Assembly (NCBI GenBank): GCA_963707895.1
Contig: CAVPRS010000002.1
Coordinates: 124,001 to 188,000, forward strand
Direction: 5' to 3'
DNA length: 64,000 nt
Source: Fodinibacter sp963707895
GTDB lineage: Bacteria; Actinomycetota; Actinomycetes; Actinomycetales; Dermatophilaceae
In this document: piece by piece, positions 8,935-16,734 of the stretch
Numbering within the stretch: position 1 is the first letter of the stretch
Layout of the letters: the number at the start of each line of letters is the position of its first letter
The notes under the pieces: model-generated
What the model was told of the DNA's origin: nothing
Seen by the model: the letters and a program-made list of their open reading frames with translations, nothing else
The model's database searches: none
Made by a program: the position numbers and the translations under genes

Positions 8935-10704
8935 TTACCGAGGTACGCCGGCCTCCGCTCGGTCCAACACGACCGCGTCGCGCTCTGCGCGGTTGACGGC
9001 TGACATGATCGCGCGCAGCGAGGCCTTGACGATCGACTCGTGCAGGCCGACGCCCCACAGCACCCGCTCACCGACGGCGCACTCGACGTAGGCCGCGGCC
9101 CTCGCGTCGCCACCGGCCGACAGGGCGTGCTCGGCGTAGTCGAGCACGCGCACGTCGACCCCCAGCGGCGCGAGCGCCTGGATGAACGCCGCGATCGGGC
9201 CGTTGCCGGTGCCCGAGATCTCGACCTCCTTGCCGGCGTCGGCGATCACCGCCTCGATGTGGTCCATCCCGTCGTCGGCACCGGTCAATGACGAGCGGAC
9301 CGGGGCGAACCGGCCCCAGCGCTCGTCGGGCTCGTCGGCGTGCAGGTACTCGTCGGCGAACATCTGCCAGATCTCCTCGGCGGCCAGCTCGCCGCCCTCG
9401 GAGTCGGTGCGGCGCTGCACCACGTGGCTGAACTCCACCTGGAGGCGGCGCGGCAGGTCGAGGCCGTGCTCGGCCTTGAGCAGGTACGAGACCCCGCCCT
9501 TGCCCGACTGGCTGTTGACCCGGACCACGGCCTCGTAGGACCGGCCGATGTCGTGCGGGTCGATCGGCAGGTAGGGCACGCCCCAGTCGATGTGGTCGAT
9601 GTCGGTGCCGGCGGCGGTGGTGCGCCGGTCCATGTCCTCCAGGCCCTTCTTGATGGCGTCCTGGTGGCTGCCGGAGAAGGCCGTGTAGACGAGGTCGCCG
9701 CCCCAGGGGTGCCGCTCGTGCACGGGCAGCTGGTTGCAGTACTCGACGGTGCGCCGGATCTCGGCCATGTCCGAGAAGTCGATCTGCGGGTCGATGCCCT
9801 GGCTGAACAGGTTCATGCCCAGGGTCACCAGGCACACGTTGCCGGTGCGCTCGCCGTTGCCGAAGAGGCAGCCCTCGATGCGGTCGGCGCCGGCCAGGCG
9901 ACCGAGCTCGGCCGCGGCGACGCCCTCGCCGCGGTCGTTGTGCGGGTGCAGGCTCACGACCACCGACTCGCGGCGGTCGAGGTGGCGCACCATCCACTCG
10001 ATGGAGTCGGCGTAGACGTTGGGTGTCGCCATCTCGACCGTCGCGGGGAGGTTGACGATCATCTTGTGGTCGGGCGTCGGGTCGATGACCGCGATCACCT
10101 CGTTGCAGATGCGCACCGCGAACTCCAGCTCGGTGCCGGTGTACGACTCCGGGGAGTACTCGTAGTAGACCGTCGTCTCGGGGACGGTCTCCTCGAGCTT
10201 GCGGCACAGCCGGGCCCCCTGGAGGGCGATGTCGATGATGCCCTCCTCGCTCATCCCGAACACGACGCGGCGCTGCAGCACCGAGGTCGAGTTGTAGAAG
10301 TGCACGATGGCCTGCTTCGAACCGCGGATGGCGTCGAAGGTGCGCTCGATGAGGTGGTCGCGGCACTGGGTGAGCACCTGGATCGTCACGTCGTCGGGCA
10401 CGTGGCCGCCGTCGATGAGCTCTCGGCAGAAGTCGAAGTCGGTCTGGCTGGCGCTCGGGAAGCCGACCTCGATCTCCTTGTAGCCCATCTTCACGAGGAG
10501 CTTGAACATGCGCATCTTGCGCTCGGCGTCCATCGGGTCGATGAGGGCCTGGTTGCCGTCACGCAGGTCGACCGCGCACCAGCGCGGGGCCTTGGTCATC
10601 ACCTGGTCGGGCCAGGTGCGGTCGGGGACGTGGACCTCGAGCTGCTCCTGGAACGGCACGTACTTCTGGGTCGGCATGCCCGAGGGCTGCTGGGGGTGGA
10701 TCAC
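8935..10704 (-). CDS. leuA: 2-isopropylmalate synthase
   Basis: First committed enzyme of leucine synthesis: acetyl-CoA plus 2-oxoisovalerate gives 2-isopropylmalate. The 589-residue protein is of the long actinobacterial type, with the HMGL-like TIM barrel (LRDGNQALIDPM for substrate and metal, SLHPHNDRGEG for the metal histidines) and a C-terminal leucine-sensing domain (SGTGNGPIAAFIQAL). GTG start at 10702-10704 with GGAAG seven bases upstream; an internal ATG (MPTQKYVPF) is less likely. A short leucine-rich leader peptide precedes it, so leucyl-tRNA-dependent attenuation is likely on top of feedback inhibition. Confidence 0.97.
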   Translation of the reverse strand: MIHPQQPSGMPTQKYVPFQEQLEVHVPDRTWPDQVMTKAPRWCAVDLRDGNQALIDPMDAERKMRMFKLLVKMGYKEIEVGFPSASQTDFDFCRELIDGGHVPDDVTIQVLTQCRDHLIERTFDAIRGSKQAIVHFYNSTSVLQRRVVFGMSEEGIIDIALQGARLCRKLEETVPETTVYYEYSPESYTGTELEFAVRICNEVIAVIDPTPDHKMIVNLPATVEMATPNVYADSIEWMVRHLDRRESVVVSLHPHNDRGEGVAAAELGRLAGADRIEGCLFGNGERTGNVCLVTLGMNLFSQGIDPQIDFSDMAEIRRTVEYCNQLPVHERHPWGGDLVYTAFSGSHQDAIKKGLEDMDRRTTAAGTDIDHIDWGVPYLPIDPHDIGRSYEAVVRVNSQSGKGGVSYLLKAEHGLDLPRRLQVEFSHVVQRRTDSEGGELAAEEIWQMFADEYLHADEPDERWGRFAPVRSSLTGADDGMDHIEAVIADAGKEVEISGTGNGPIAAFIQALAPLGVDVRVLDYAEHALSAGGDARAAAYVECAVGERVLWGVGLHESIVKASLRAIMSAVNRAERDAVVLDRAEAGVPR

Positions 10705-10776
10705 TGTTCTGCTTCCTTCACGCTTCGTCGGGGTTCAGCCGGTGCAGCAGAAGCTCCGCGACGAGGGGCGGCCGAT
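10705..10776 (-). promoter_or_regulatory. leuA leader RNA downstream of the leader peptide, with anti-ribosome-site segment
   Basis: Between the leader peptide stop and the leuA start the minus strand holds TTCTGCT (10752-10746), complementary to AGCAGAA (10713-10707), which overlaps the edge of the GGAAG ribosome site. Pairing would cover the leuA start region. An inverted GGCC...GGCC (10770-10783) spans the leader stop codon. No U-tract terminator is seen, so control of translation is as likely as transcription attenuation. Confidence 0.45.
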
Positions 10777-10821
10777 TCAGGCCCCGCCGCGGCAGCGAAG
10801 GAGGAGGTTTCCAGTGAGCAC
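10777..10821 (-). CDS. leuA leader peptide (14 residues, four leucines)
   Basis: GTG at 10819-10821 opens a 14-codon frame reading MLTGNLLLRCRGGA and ending in TGA at 10777. Four leucines, three of them consecutive (CTC CTC CTT, with CTT rare in this genome), make it a typical stall peptide: shortage of charged leucyl-tRNA would halt the ribosome before the downstream pairing segments. Leader peptides ahead of leuA are known in Actinomycetota. No tryptophan or isoleucine run is present, in line with leucine-specific control. Confidence 0.7.
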   Translation of the reverse strand: MLTGNLLLRCRGGA

Positions 10822-10894
10822 GGACCCAGCGTCCCACGGACCCCGCGGCGAGCCAACCCCGACGCGTCCTTGCGCCACGATGCGGGACGCGCCG

Positions 10895-11593
10895 TCACGA
10901 CCCGTCCCAGCGCAGCAGCGCGACGGTGACGAGCCGACGGGTCTCGAAGCCGATCCGTCGGTAGAGCCGGTGCGCGCCGTCGTTGCCGTCGCGTACGTGC
11001 AGCATCGGGGTGTCCCCCCGGTCCCGGATGCCGTCCGCGGCCGCCAGCGTGACCACCGCGCCGAGCCCCTCGCCACGCACGGAAGGGTCGACGCAGACCC
11101 CGGAGACCTCGCCGTACCCCTCGACGCGCATCCGCTCTCCCGCCATGGCGACCAGCCGGCCCTCGCGGCGGATGCCGAACCAGCGCCCGGTGCGGTTGCT
11201 GTTCGGGCCGAACGGCCCCGGTTCGGTGGCCGCCGCCAGCCGCACCATGTCCGGCACGTCGGATGCCCTGAGCTCGGTGACCTCCCGGCTCGCCCCGGCC
11301 GGTGGCGCGACGAGGTCGCCCGCGACGTACTGCGTGGCGCCGGGCTCACGCAGCAGCTCGGTCCAGCCGGCCGGGGCCGCCTCGACCTCGCCGCGCAGGA
11401 ACACCGCCACGCCGTCGCGGCCGACGAGCTCGGCGAGGGCCGCCCAGCCGTCGACGTCGAGGTGCTGCACGCCGCAGAACGGCGCGATGTCGTCCGCGTA
11501 CCGCTTGGCGAGGCCGTCCCCGGAGGTGACGGCGAGGTCGGCGTGGGGGCCGTCAAGGGCGTGCCAGGCGACGTCGTCGAGCGGGTGCGCCAC
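10895..11593 (-). CDS. GNAT family N-acetyltransferase
   Basis: A 232-residue acetyl-CoA-dependent N-acetyltransferase. The C-terminal half has the GNAT core: VSGVCVDPSVRGEGLGAVVTL (motif A, R/Q-x-x-G-x-G/A) followed by PMLHVRDGNDGAHRLYRRIGF, the motif B with the tyrosine general acid. The N-terminal half (FCGVQHLDVDGW) is weakly conserved, as in FR47-like members. The GTG start lies 2 bp after the stop of the DDAH-type gene, so the two are co-transcribed. The substrate is unknown; self-resistance or amine modification are possible. Confidence 0.85.
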   Translation of the reverse strand: MAHPLDDVAWHALDGPHADLAVTSGDGLAKRYADDIAPFCGVQHLDVDGWAALAELVGRDGVAVFLRGEVEAAPAGWTELLREPGATQYVAGDLVAPPAGASREVTELRASDVPDMVRLAAATEPGPFGPNSNRTGRWFGIRREGRLVAMAGERMRVEGYGEVSGVCVDPSVRGEGLGAVVTLAAADGIRDRGDTPMLHVRDGNDGAHRLYRRIGFETRRLVTVALLRWDGS

Positions 11594-11595
11594 CG

Positions 11596-12381
11596 TCAGC
11601 CCCGGATCCGCACCGAGAGGCAGGTGACGCAGCCCTCCAGCTTCTCGAACTCCGACATGTCGACCTCGGTCACCGTGTAGCCCCGCTCGCGGTAGGAGGC
11701 CGCGGTCAGCGGCGCGCTGCTCGCCATCAGCAGGTGGTCGGGGGCCAGGTGCACCACGTGGGCGCCACCCTCCTCGGGCACGTCCTCGTACACCGGGAAG
11801 GCGTCCTTGTCGTCGACGACCGGCCCCCAGCCGACCACGGTGCCGTCGGGAAGGGCGGTGCACGCCGACTTCAGGTGCAGCGCCCGCTCCACGGGCACCG
11901 CCTGCACGCGGACACCGAACTCGCGCAGGTGGTTCGCGAGCTGCTGGATGCCGACACCGTTGGTGCGGCCACCCACACCGACGTAGGCCGTTCCGCCGGT
12001 GCGCAGCACGTCGCCGCCGTCGAGGGTTCCGGGTGCCTCGATGTGCGCGACTCGCAGGCCCAGGGCACGCACGGCCCGCTCGACGCCGGCCGCCTCGCCG
12101 CGGCGTTCGGGCGCGCCGGACCGGCCGATCACCGCCAGGTCGCCGTGCACGACCACCGGGTCCTCGACGAAGACGGCGTCGGGGTGCTCGTCGGCGGGCT
12201 CCACCTCAACGACCTGCCAGCCCGCGGCAGTGAGCGCGTCGACGTACCCCTGCCACTGCGCGCGGGCGAGGTCGACGTCGACCGGCGTGCGCTCGATGTG
12301 GGTGACGATGCCCTCGGCCAGGCGGGGGCCCGGGCGGCGCACGAGCGCGACCGGCGGCGTCACGCCATCCGCGCCGGTCAT
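11596..12381 (-). CDS. ddaH: N(G),N(G)-dimethylarginine dimethylaminohydrolase (DDAH) family
   Basis: Guanidino-modifying enzyme of the pentein fold; DDAH hydrolyses methylated arginines to citrulline and amines. Evidence is DAVFVEDPVVV (substrate acid and Asp), GTLDGGDVL, the catalytic His in ALHLKSACT, and the nucleophilic Cys in VTCLSVR eight residues from the end. Length 261 fits DDAH rather than the longer arginine deiminase. The ATG at 12379-12381 overlaps the ACC deaminase stop (ATGA); a second ATG 12 bp upstream is possible. Pairing with ACC deaminase suggests use of amino-acid analogues as nitrogen sources. Confidence 0.88.
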   Translation of the reverse strand: MTGADGVTPPVALVRRPGPRLAEGIVTHIERTPVDVDLARAQWQGYVDALTAAGWQVVEVEPADEHPDAVFVEDPVVVHGDLAVIGRSGAPERRGEAAGVERAVRALGLRVAHIEAPGTLDGGDVLRTGGTAYVGVGGRTNGVGIQQLANHLREFGVRVQAVPVERALHLKSACTALPDGTVVGWGPVVDDKDAFPVYEDVPEEGGAHVVHLAPDHLLMASSAPLTAASYRERGYTVTEVDMSEFEKLEGCVTCLSVRIRG

Positions 12382-13403
12382 GACGCCGGCCACAGCGAGT
12401 GGTAGGCGTTGAGCGCCGGCTGACCCCCGAGGTGCGCGTAGAGGACCGTCGAGTCCCGGGGGATGTCGCCGTCGCGGACGAGGTCGACCAGGCCGGCGAG
12501 GGACTTCCCCTCGTAGACCGGGTCGGTGATCATCGCCTCGAGCTCGGCGCCGAGCCGCATGGCATCCATCGTCGAGTCCACGGGCACGCCGTAGAGGTCA
12601 CCGGCCCAGCCGTCGAGCAGGGTGAACTCGTCGTCGCGCAGGTCGCGACCCAGCTCGATGACCTCGGCCGTGTGCCGGGCGATCCGCTCGAGCTGGTTGC
12701 GGGTCTTCTCGAGCGTGGCGGAGGCGTCGATCCCGATGACCCGCCGCTTCACCCCGGTGAGGTCCTCGAGCGCCGCGAACCCGGCGACCATGCCCGCGTG
12801 CGTCGAGCAGGTCACCGTGCAGACCACGATCGTGTCGAAGTGCACGCCCAGGGCCTTCTCCTGCTCGGCGAGCTCGAACGCGTAGTTGGCGAACCCGACG
12901 CCCCCGAGGGGGTGCTCGCTGGCGCCCGCGGGGATCGGGTAGGGCGTGCCGCCGCCCTCCTCGACCTCGCGCAGGGCGTCCTTCCACGAGTCCCGGATGC
13001 CGATGTCGAAGCCGTGCGGGTCGAGGCGTGCGTCCGCACCCATCATCCGCGACAGCAGGATGTTGCCCACCTTGTCGTTGACCGGGTCGTCCCAGGGCAC
13101 CCACTTCTCCTGCACGAGACGGCACTTCAGGCCCAGGTGGGCGGCGACGGCGGCGACCTGGCGGGTGTGGTTCGACTGGTAGCCACCGATCGAGACCAGC
13201 GTGTCGGCCCCGCTGGCGAGCACGTCGGGGACGATGTACTCGAGCTTGCGGATCTTGTTGCCGCCGAACGCCAGGCCGCTGTTGACGTCCTCGCGCTTGG
13301 CCCACACCTGGGCACCGCCGAGGTGCGCGCTGAGCCGGGGTAGGTGCTGGAGGGGGCTCGGCCCGAAGGTCAGCCGGTGCCGCGGGATCTCGTGGAGACG
13401 CAT
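12378..13403 (-). CDS. acdS: 1-aminocyclopropane-1-carboxylate (ACC) deaminase
   Basis: PLP enzyme that opens the cyclopropane ring of ACC, the ethylene precursor of plants, to give 2-oxobutyrate and ammonia. PLP lysine is K50 in GGNKIRKLEY. The residues that separate true ACC deaminases from D-cysteine desulfhydrases are present: Tyr-Glu in DPVYEGKS and Leu in YAHLGGQPALN. Length 341 fits. The start ATG has TAGACC six bases upstream, close to the leaderless pattern of the window. First gene of an acdS-ddaH-acetyltransferase operon. The 2-oxobutyrate product can enter isoleucine synthesis. Confidence 0.92.
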   Translation of the reverse strand: MRLHEIPRHRLTFGPSPLQHLPRLSAHLGGAQVWAKREDVNSGLAFGGNKIRKLEYIVPDVLASGADTLVSIGGYQSNHTRQVAAVAAHLGLKCRLVQEKWVPWDDPVNDKVGNILLSRMMGADARLDPHGFDIGIRDSWKDALREVEEGGGTPYPIPAGASEHPLGGVGFANYAFELAEQEKALGVHFDTIVVCTVTCSTHAGMVAGFAALEDLTGVKRRVIGIDASATLEKTRNQLERIARHTAEVIELGRDLRDDEFTLLDGWAGDLYGVPVDSTMDAMRLGAELEAMITDPVYEGKSLAGLVDLVRDGDIPRDSTVLYAHLGGQPALNAYHSLWPAS

Positions 13404-13468
13404 GGTGCTGGTCTACCACCGACAACCCGGGTGCGGTCGGGGGGGTCCGTCGGCCAGTCTTGGGTCTC

Positions 13469-14380
13469 GTGAGCACCGACCTGCCCCCCGGCCTGACCGT
13501 CCGCCCCCTCACCCCGGCCGACCTCGACGTGGCGTACGCCGTGTACTCCGGTGCCGAGGTCGAGGACTCGGGGCACCTCGCCCTCGAACCCGAGGACATC
13601 GCCGGCGACTGGGCGCGGCCGAGCTTCGACCTCGCGACCGACAGCATCGGGGTGTTCGACGGCGAACGGCTGGTCGGTGCCGCCGAGGTGACCACGGGTG
13701 GGCGGCGCGCCGAGGGCGCCGTCCTGCCGGGCGAGCGAGGACGCGGGATCGGGTCGTGGCTGGCGGCGTGGACCGAGGAGCGGGCGACCTCGCTCGGGTC
13801 CTCGCGGGTCGGCCAGGTGGCACCGGACGGATCGCTCCCCCAGCGCCTGCTGCGGGGGCGCGGCTACACCCTGGGACACACCTCGTGGGTGCTCGAGCTG
13901 CCCGAGGGTCGCGAGATCCCGCAGCGGTTCCTCCCCGTCGGCCACACCCTGGCCACCGCGGACACGGCCGAGCGCGAGCGCGCCGCCTACGTCGTCATCC
14001 AGGACGCGTTCGACGAGTGGGAGGGGCGCGTGCGGGCGACCTTCGAGGACTGGGCGGCGATCACCGTGCGCCGCCCCGGGACGCAGCCGTGGCAGCTGCG
14101 GGTCGTCGAGCACGACGGGGACGTCGTGGGGGCATCGTTCACGATCCTCGACAGCCAGGGAGTCGGGTACGTGGAGCAGCTCGCCGTCGAGCGGTCGCAC
14201 CGTGGGAAGGGACTCGCCCAGGCGTTGCTCAGCGACGCGTTCGGTCGGGCCCGCGAGCACGGTGCGACGCGCAGCGAGCTGTCGACCGACTCGCGCACCG
14301 GAGCGCTCGACCTCTACCTCAAGCTCGGCATGGAGGTCACCCAGGTCTGGACGCACCTCGTCACCGACCTGCCGCGCTAG
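13469..14380 (+). CDS. Tandem GNAT acetyltransferase (mycothiol-synthase-like layout)
   Basis: A protein of 303 residues with two GNAT modules. The N-terminal one is degenerate (VLPGERGRGIGSWLAAWTEE keeps the CoA loop), the C-terminal one has the full core VEQLAVERSHRGKGLAQALL and TDSRTGALDLYLKLGM. The layout resembles MshD, but the C-terminal signature of MshD is not clear and the substrate is unknown. GTG at 13469 is preferred over TTG at 13460; CAGTCT lies 8 nt upstream, matching the leaderless pattern. Divergent from acdS with 65 bp between starts. Confidence 0.8.
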   Translation: MSTDLPPGLTVRPLTPADLDVAYAVYSGAEVEDSGHLALEPEDIAGDWARPSFDLATDSIGVFDGERLVGAAEVTTGGRRAEGAVLPGERGRGIGSWLAAWTEERATSLGSSRVGQVAPDGSLPQRLLRGRGYTLGHTSWVLELPEGREIPQRFLPVGHTLATADTAERERAAYVVIQDAFDEWEGRVRATFEDWAAITVRRPGTQPWQLRVVEHDGDVVGASFTILDSQGVGYVEQLAVERSHRGKGLAQALLSDAFGRAREHGATRSELSTDSRTGALDLYLKLGMEVTQVWTHLVTDLPR

Positions 14381-14391
14381 GGCGCGCGGCG

Positions 14392-14430
14392 GCCGTCAGG
14401 CGGCCGAGGCTGCCGTCAGGCGCCGAGGCT
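14392..14430. repeat. Tandem duplication of about 20 bp at the end of the ACBP gene
   Basis: GCCGTCAGGCGGCCGAGGCT (14392-14411) is followed directly by GCCGTCAGGCGCCGAGGCT (14412-14430), one base shorter. The second copy contains the stop codon of the acyl-CoA-binding protein gene. Looks like slippage. Confidence 0.75.
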
Positions 14431-14670
14431 GCGGACCAGCGCGACGTACTGGTCGCGGGCGTCATCGGCGCCGGTGCCCGCGACGGTGGCCCAGGCATCG
14501 TGCTTCGCGCGGCCGACCGGGTTGGTGAACCCCGGGCGCTTGCCCTGCACGTCACCCTCGGTCGCCTGCTTGTAGAGCGCGTAGAGCTTGAGCTTGGTGT
14601 CGTTGCCGGGGTCGCTCGCGAGGGCCTTGACGTCCTCGGCCGCGGCGTGGAACTCGTCCTCGGTGGCCAT
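14416..14670 (-). CDS. Acyl-CoA-binding protein (ACBP)
   Basis: An 84-residue stand-alone ACBP that binds medium and long acyl-CoA in the cytosol. The family core is clear: FHAAAEDVKAL, then LKLYALYKQATEGDV with the Tyr and Lys that hold the adenine and phosphate, then KHDAWATVAG. Such single-domain ACBPs are widespread in eukaryotes and patchy in bacteria. It is divergent from an acyl-CoA dehydrogenase gene 58 bp away, which supports a role in acyl-CoA handling. The stop lies in a 20-bp tandem repeat. Confidence 0.92.
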   Translation of the reverse strand: MATEDEFHAAAEDVKALASDPGNDTKLKLYALYKQATEGDVQGKRPGFTNPVGRAKHDAWATVAGTGADDARDQYVALVRSLGA

Positions 14671-14728
14671 GGCGCCACTCTAGGGGTGGGCGTGAGACTG
14701 TGGGTGAACCGACGGCGAAGGAGCCACG

Positions 14729-16703
14729 ATGAGCGCGAGCACGGGGACCACGCACACCGACGACCCGACCGGCGACGAGGGCAAGGGTGCCCCGCGGGTC
14801 TCCGAGCGCGAGGCCCGCGAGGTCGCCGAGGAGGCGCGCGAGAGCGGCTGGAGCAAGCCGAGCTTCGCCAAGGAGCTCTACCTCGGCCGGTTCGACCTCG
14901 ACCTGGTGCACCCCCATCCGCGCCCGGACCCCGACGACGAGGCCCGCGGCGAGGCCTTCCTGGCGCGGCTGCGCGAGGTGTGCGCCGGCATCGACGGCGC
15001 CCGGATCGAGCGCGAGGCCCGGATCCCCGACGAGGACATCAAGGCGCTGGCGGCGATCGGGGCCTTCGGGATGAAGATCCCCACCGAGTACGGCGGCCTG
15101 GGACTCACCATGCGCTCCTACGGTCGGGCGCTGATGCTCGTCGGGTCGGCGCACCCCTCGTTCGGTGCGCTGCTGTCGGCCCACCAGTCCATCGGGGTGC
15201 CCGAGCCGGTCAAGCTCGTGGGCACGCCGGAGCAGAAGCAGCGGTTCCTGCCGCGCTGCGCGGCGGGGGCGATCTCGGCGTTCCTGCTGACCGAGCCCGA
15301 CGTCGGGTCGGACCCCGCGCGGATGGAGAGCACCGCGACGCTCACCGACGACGGCACGGCCTACCTCCTCGACGGTGTGAAGCTGTGGACCACCAACGGG
15401 GTCGTCGCAGAGCTCCTGGTCGTCATGGCCCGGGTGCCGGCGCACGCGGGCGGGCGGGGCGGCATCTCGGCCTTCGTCGTCGAGGGCAACGCGCCCGGCA
15501 TCACCGTGGAGCGGCGCAACGCGTTCATGGGGCTGCGCGGCATCGAGAACGGGCTGACCCGGCTGCACCAGGTGCGCGTCCCGGTCGAGGACCGGCTCGG
15601 CAAGGAGGGCGAGGGTCTCAAGATCGCCCTGACCACGCTCAACGCGGGGCGGCTGTCGATCCCGGCCCTGTGCTCCGCGAGCGCGAAGTGGTCGCTGAAG
15701 ATCGCGCGGGAGTGGTCGGCCGAGCGGGTCCAGTGGGGCCGCCCCGTCGGGAAGCACGAGGCCGTGGCGGGCAAGATCGCGTTCATCGCGGCCTCCGCCT
15801 ACGCGATGGAGTCGGTCGTCGAGCTGTCCTGCGCGCTGGCCGACGCGGGCGACACCGACATCCGGATCGAGGCGGCGCTGGCGAAGCTGTGGGCCAGCGA
15901 GATGGCGTGGCTCATCGCCGACGAGCTGGTGCAGATCCGCGGGGGCCGTGGCTTCGAGACCGCGGAGTCCCTGGCGGCGCGCGGTGAGCGGGCGGTGCCC
16001 GCCGAGCAACAGCTTCGGGACGTGCGGATCAACCGGATCTTCGAGGGCTCGAGCGAGATCATGCACCTGCTCATCGCCCGCGAGGCGGTCGACGAGCACC
16101 TCAAGGCGGCCGGTGACCTGGCGTCCCCGGACGCCGACCTGGCGACGAAGGCGAGGGCGGCCGCCGGCGCGAGCGGCTTCTACGCGAAGTGGCTGCCGCA
16201 GCTGATGACCGGTCCGGGGGCGGTGCCCGACGTCGTACACGGAGTTCGGGCCGCTGGCTCGACACCTGCGGTTCGTCGAGCGGTCGTCGCGGCGGCTGGC
16301 CCGGCAGACCTTCTACGGGATGTCGCGGTGGCAGGCGAAGATGGAGCACCACCAGCGCTTCCTCGGCCGGGTCGTCGACATCGGCGCCGAGCTGTTCGCG
16401 ATGGCGGCCTCGTGCGCCCGGGCCGAGATGCTGCTCGCCGACGACCCGGAGCGGGGCCGGTCGGCGCAGCGGCTGGCCGATGCCTTCTGCGGTCAGGCGC
16501 GCCAGCGGGTCGAGGTGCTCTTCGACGAGCTGTGGAGCAACACCGACGACACCGACCGCAAGCTGGCCTCGGCGGTGCTCGCCGGCGACATGACCTGGCT
16601 CGAGGAGGGCGTGCTCGACCCGAGCGAGGGCACCGGGCCGTGGATCGCCCGGTGGGAACCGGGTCCGAGCACCCAGGAGTCGGTCTGGCGCGAGGTGCGC
16701 TGA
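14729..16703 (+). CDS. Acyl-CoA dehydrogenase (FadE type), frameshifted in the C-terminal region
   Basis: FAD enzyme that introduces the alpha-beta double bond of acyl-CoA in beta-oxidation. The intact first 500 residues hold the whole dehydrogenase core: FGMKIPTEYGGLG, AFLLTEPDVGSDP for FAD, LWTTNG, and QIRGGRGFETAESL with FEGSSEIMHL. At about 16228-16236 the frame shifts: the first frame continues to 16867 as low-complexity sequence, while another frame reads YTEFGPLARHLRFVERSS and onward to a stop at 16701-16703, giving the usual C-terminal helical domain of the 650-residue subfamily. ATG with GAAGGAG six bases upstream. Convergent with asd across a hairpin. Confidence 0.88.
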
Positions 16704-16734
16704 CCCGGCTGCTTCCCGTCGGCCGGCGTCAGCG
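16698..16734. terminator. Hairpin across the stop codons of the convergent acyl-CoA dehydrogenase and asd genes
   Basis: CGCTGAC-CCGGC (16698-16709) pairs with GCCGG-C-GTCAGCG (16722-16734), a 12-bp stem with one bulged C and a 12-nt loop. The stop codons of both genes are inside the stem arms. No U-tract follows on either strand. Confidence 0.55.

Noticed and set aside
12378..13403. D-cysteine desulfhydrase instead of ACC deaminase
   Set aside because: The Glu and Leu residues typical of ACC deaminase (VYEGKS, AHLGG) are present rather than the Thr residues of desulfhydrases.
13469..14380. Mycothiol synthase MshD
   Set aside because: Same tandem GNAT layout but the MshD-specific C-terminal signature is not visible, so only the general family is assigned.
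13201..15987. Open frame of 928 codons on the plus strand over acdS and the GNAT gene
   Set aside because: Changes from antisense of acdS to shadow of the acetyltransferase and dehydrogenase; composition is non-protein-like.
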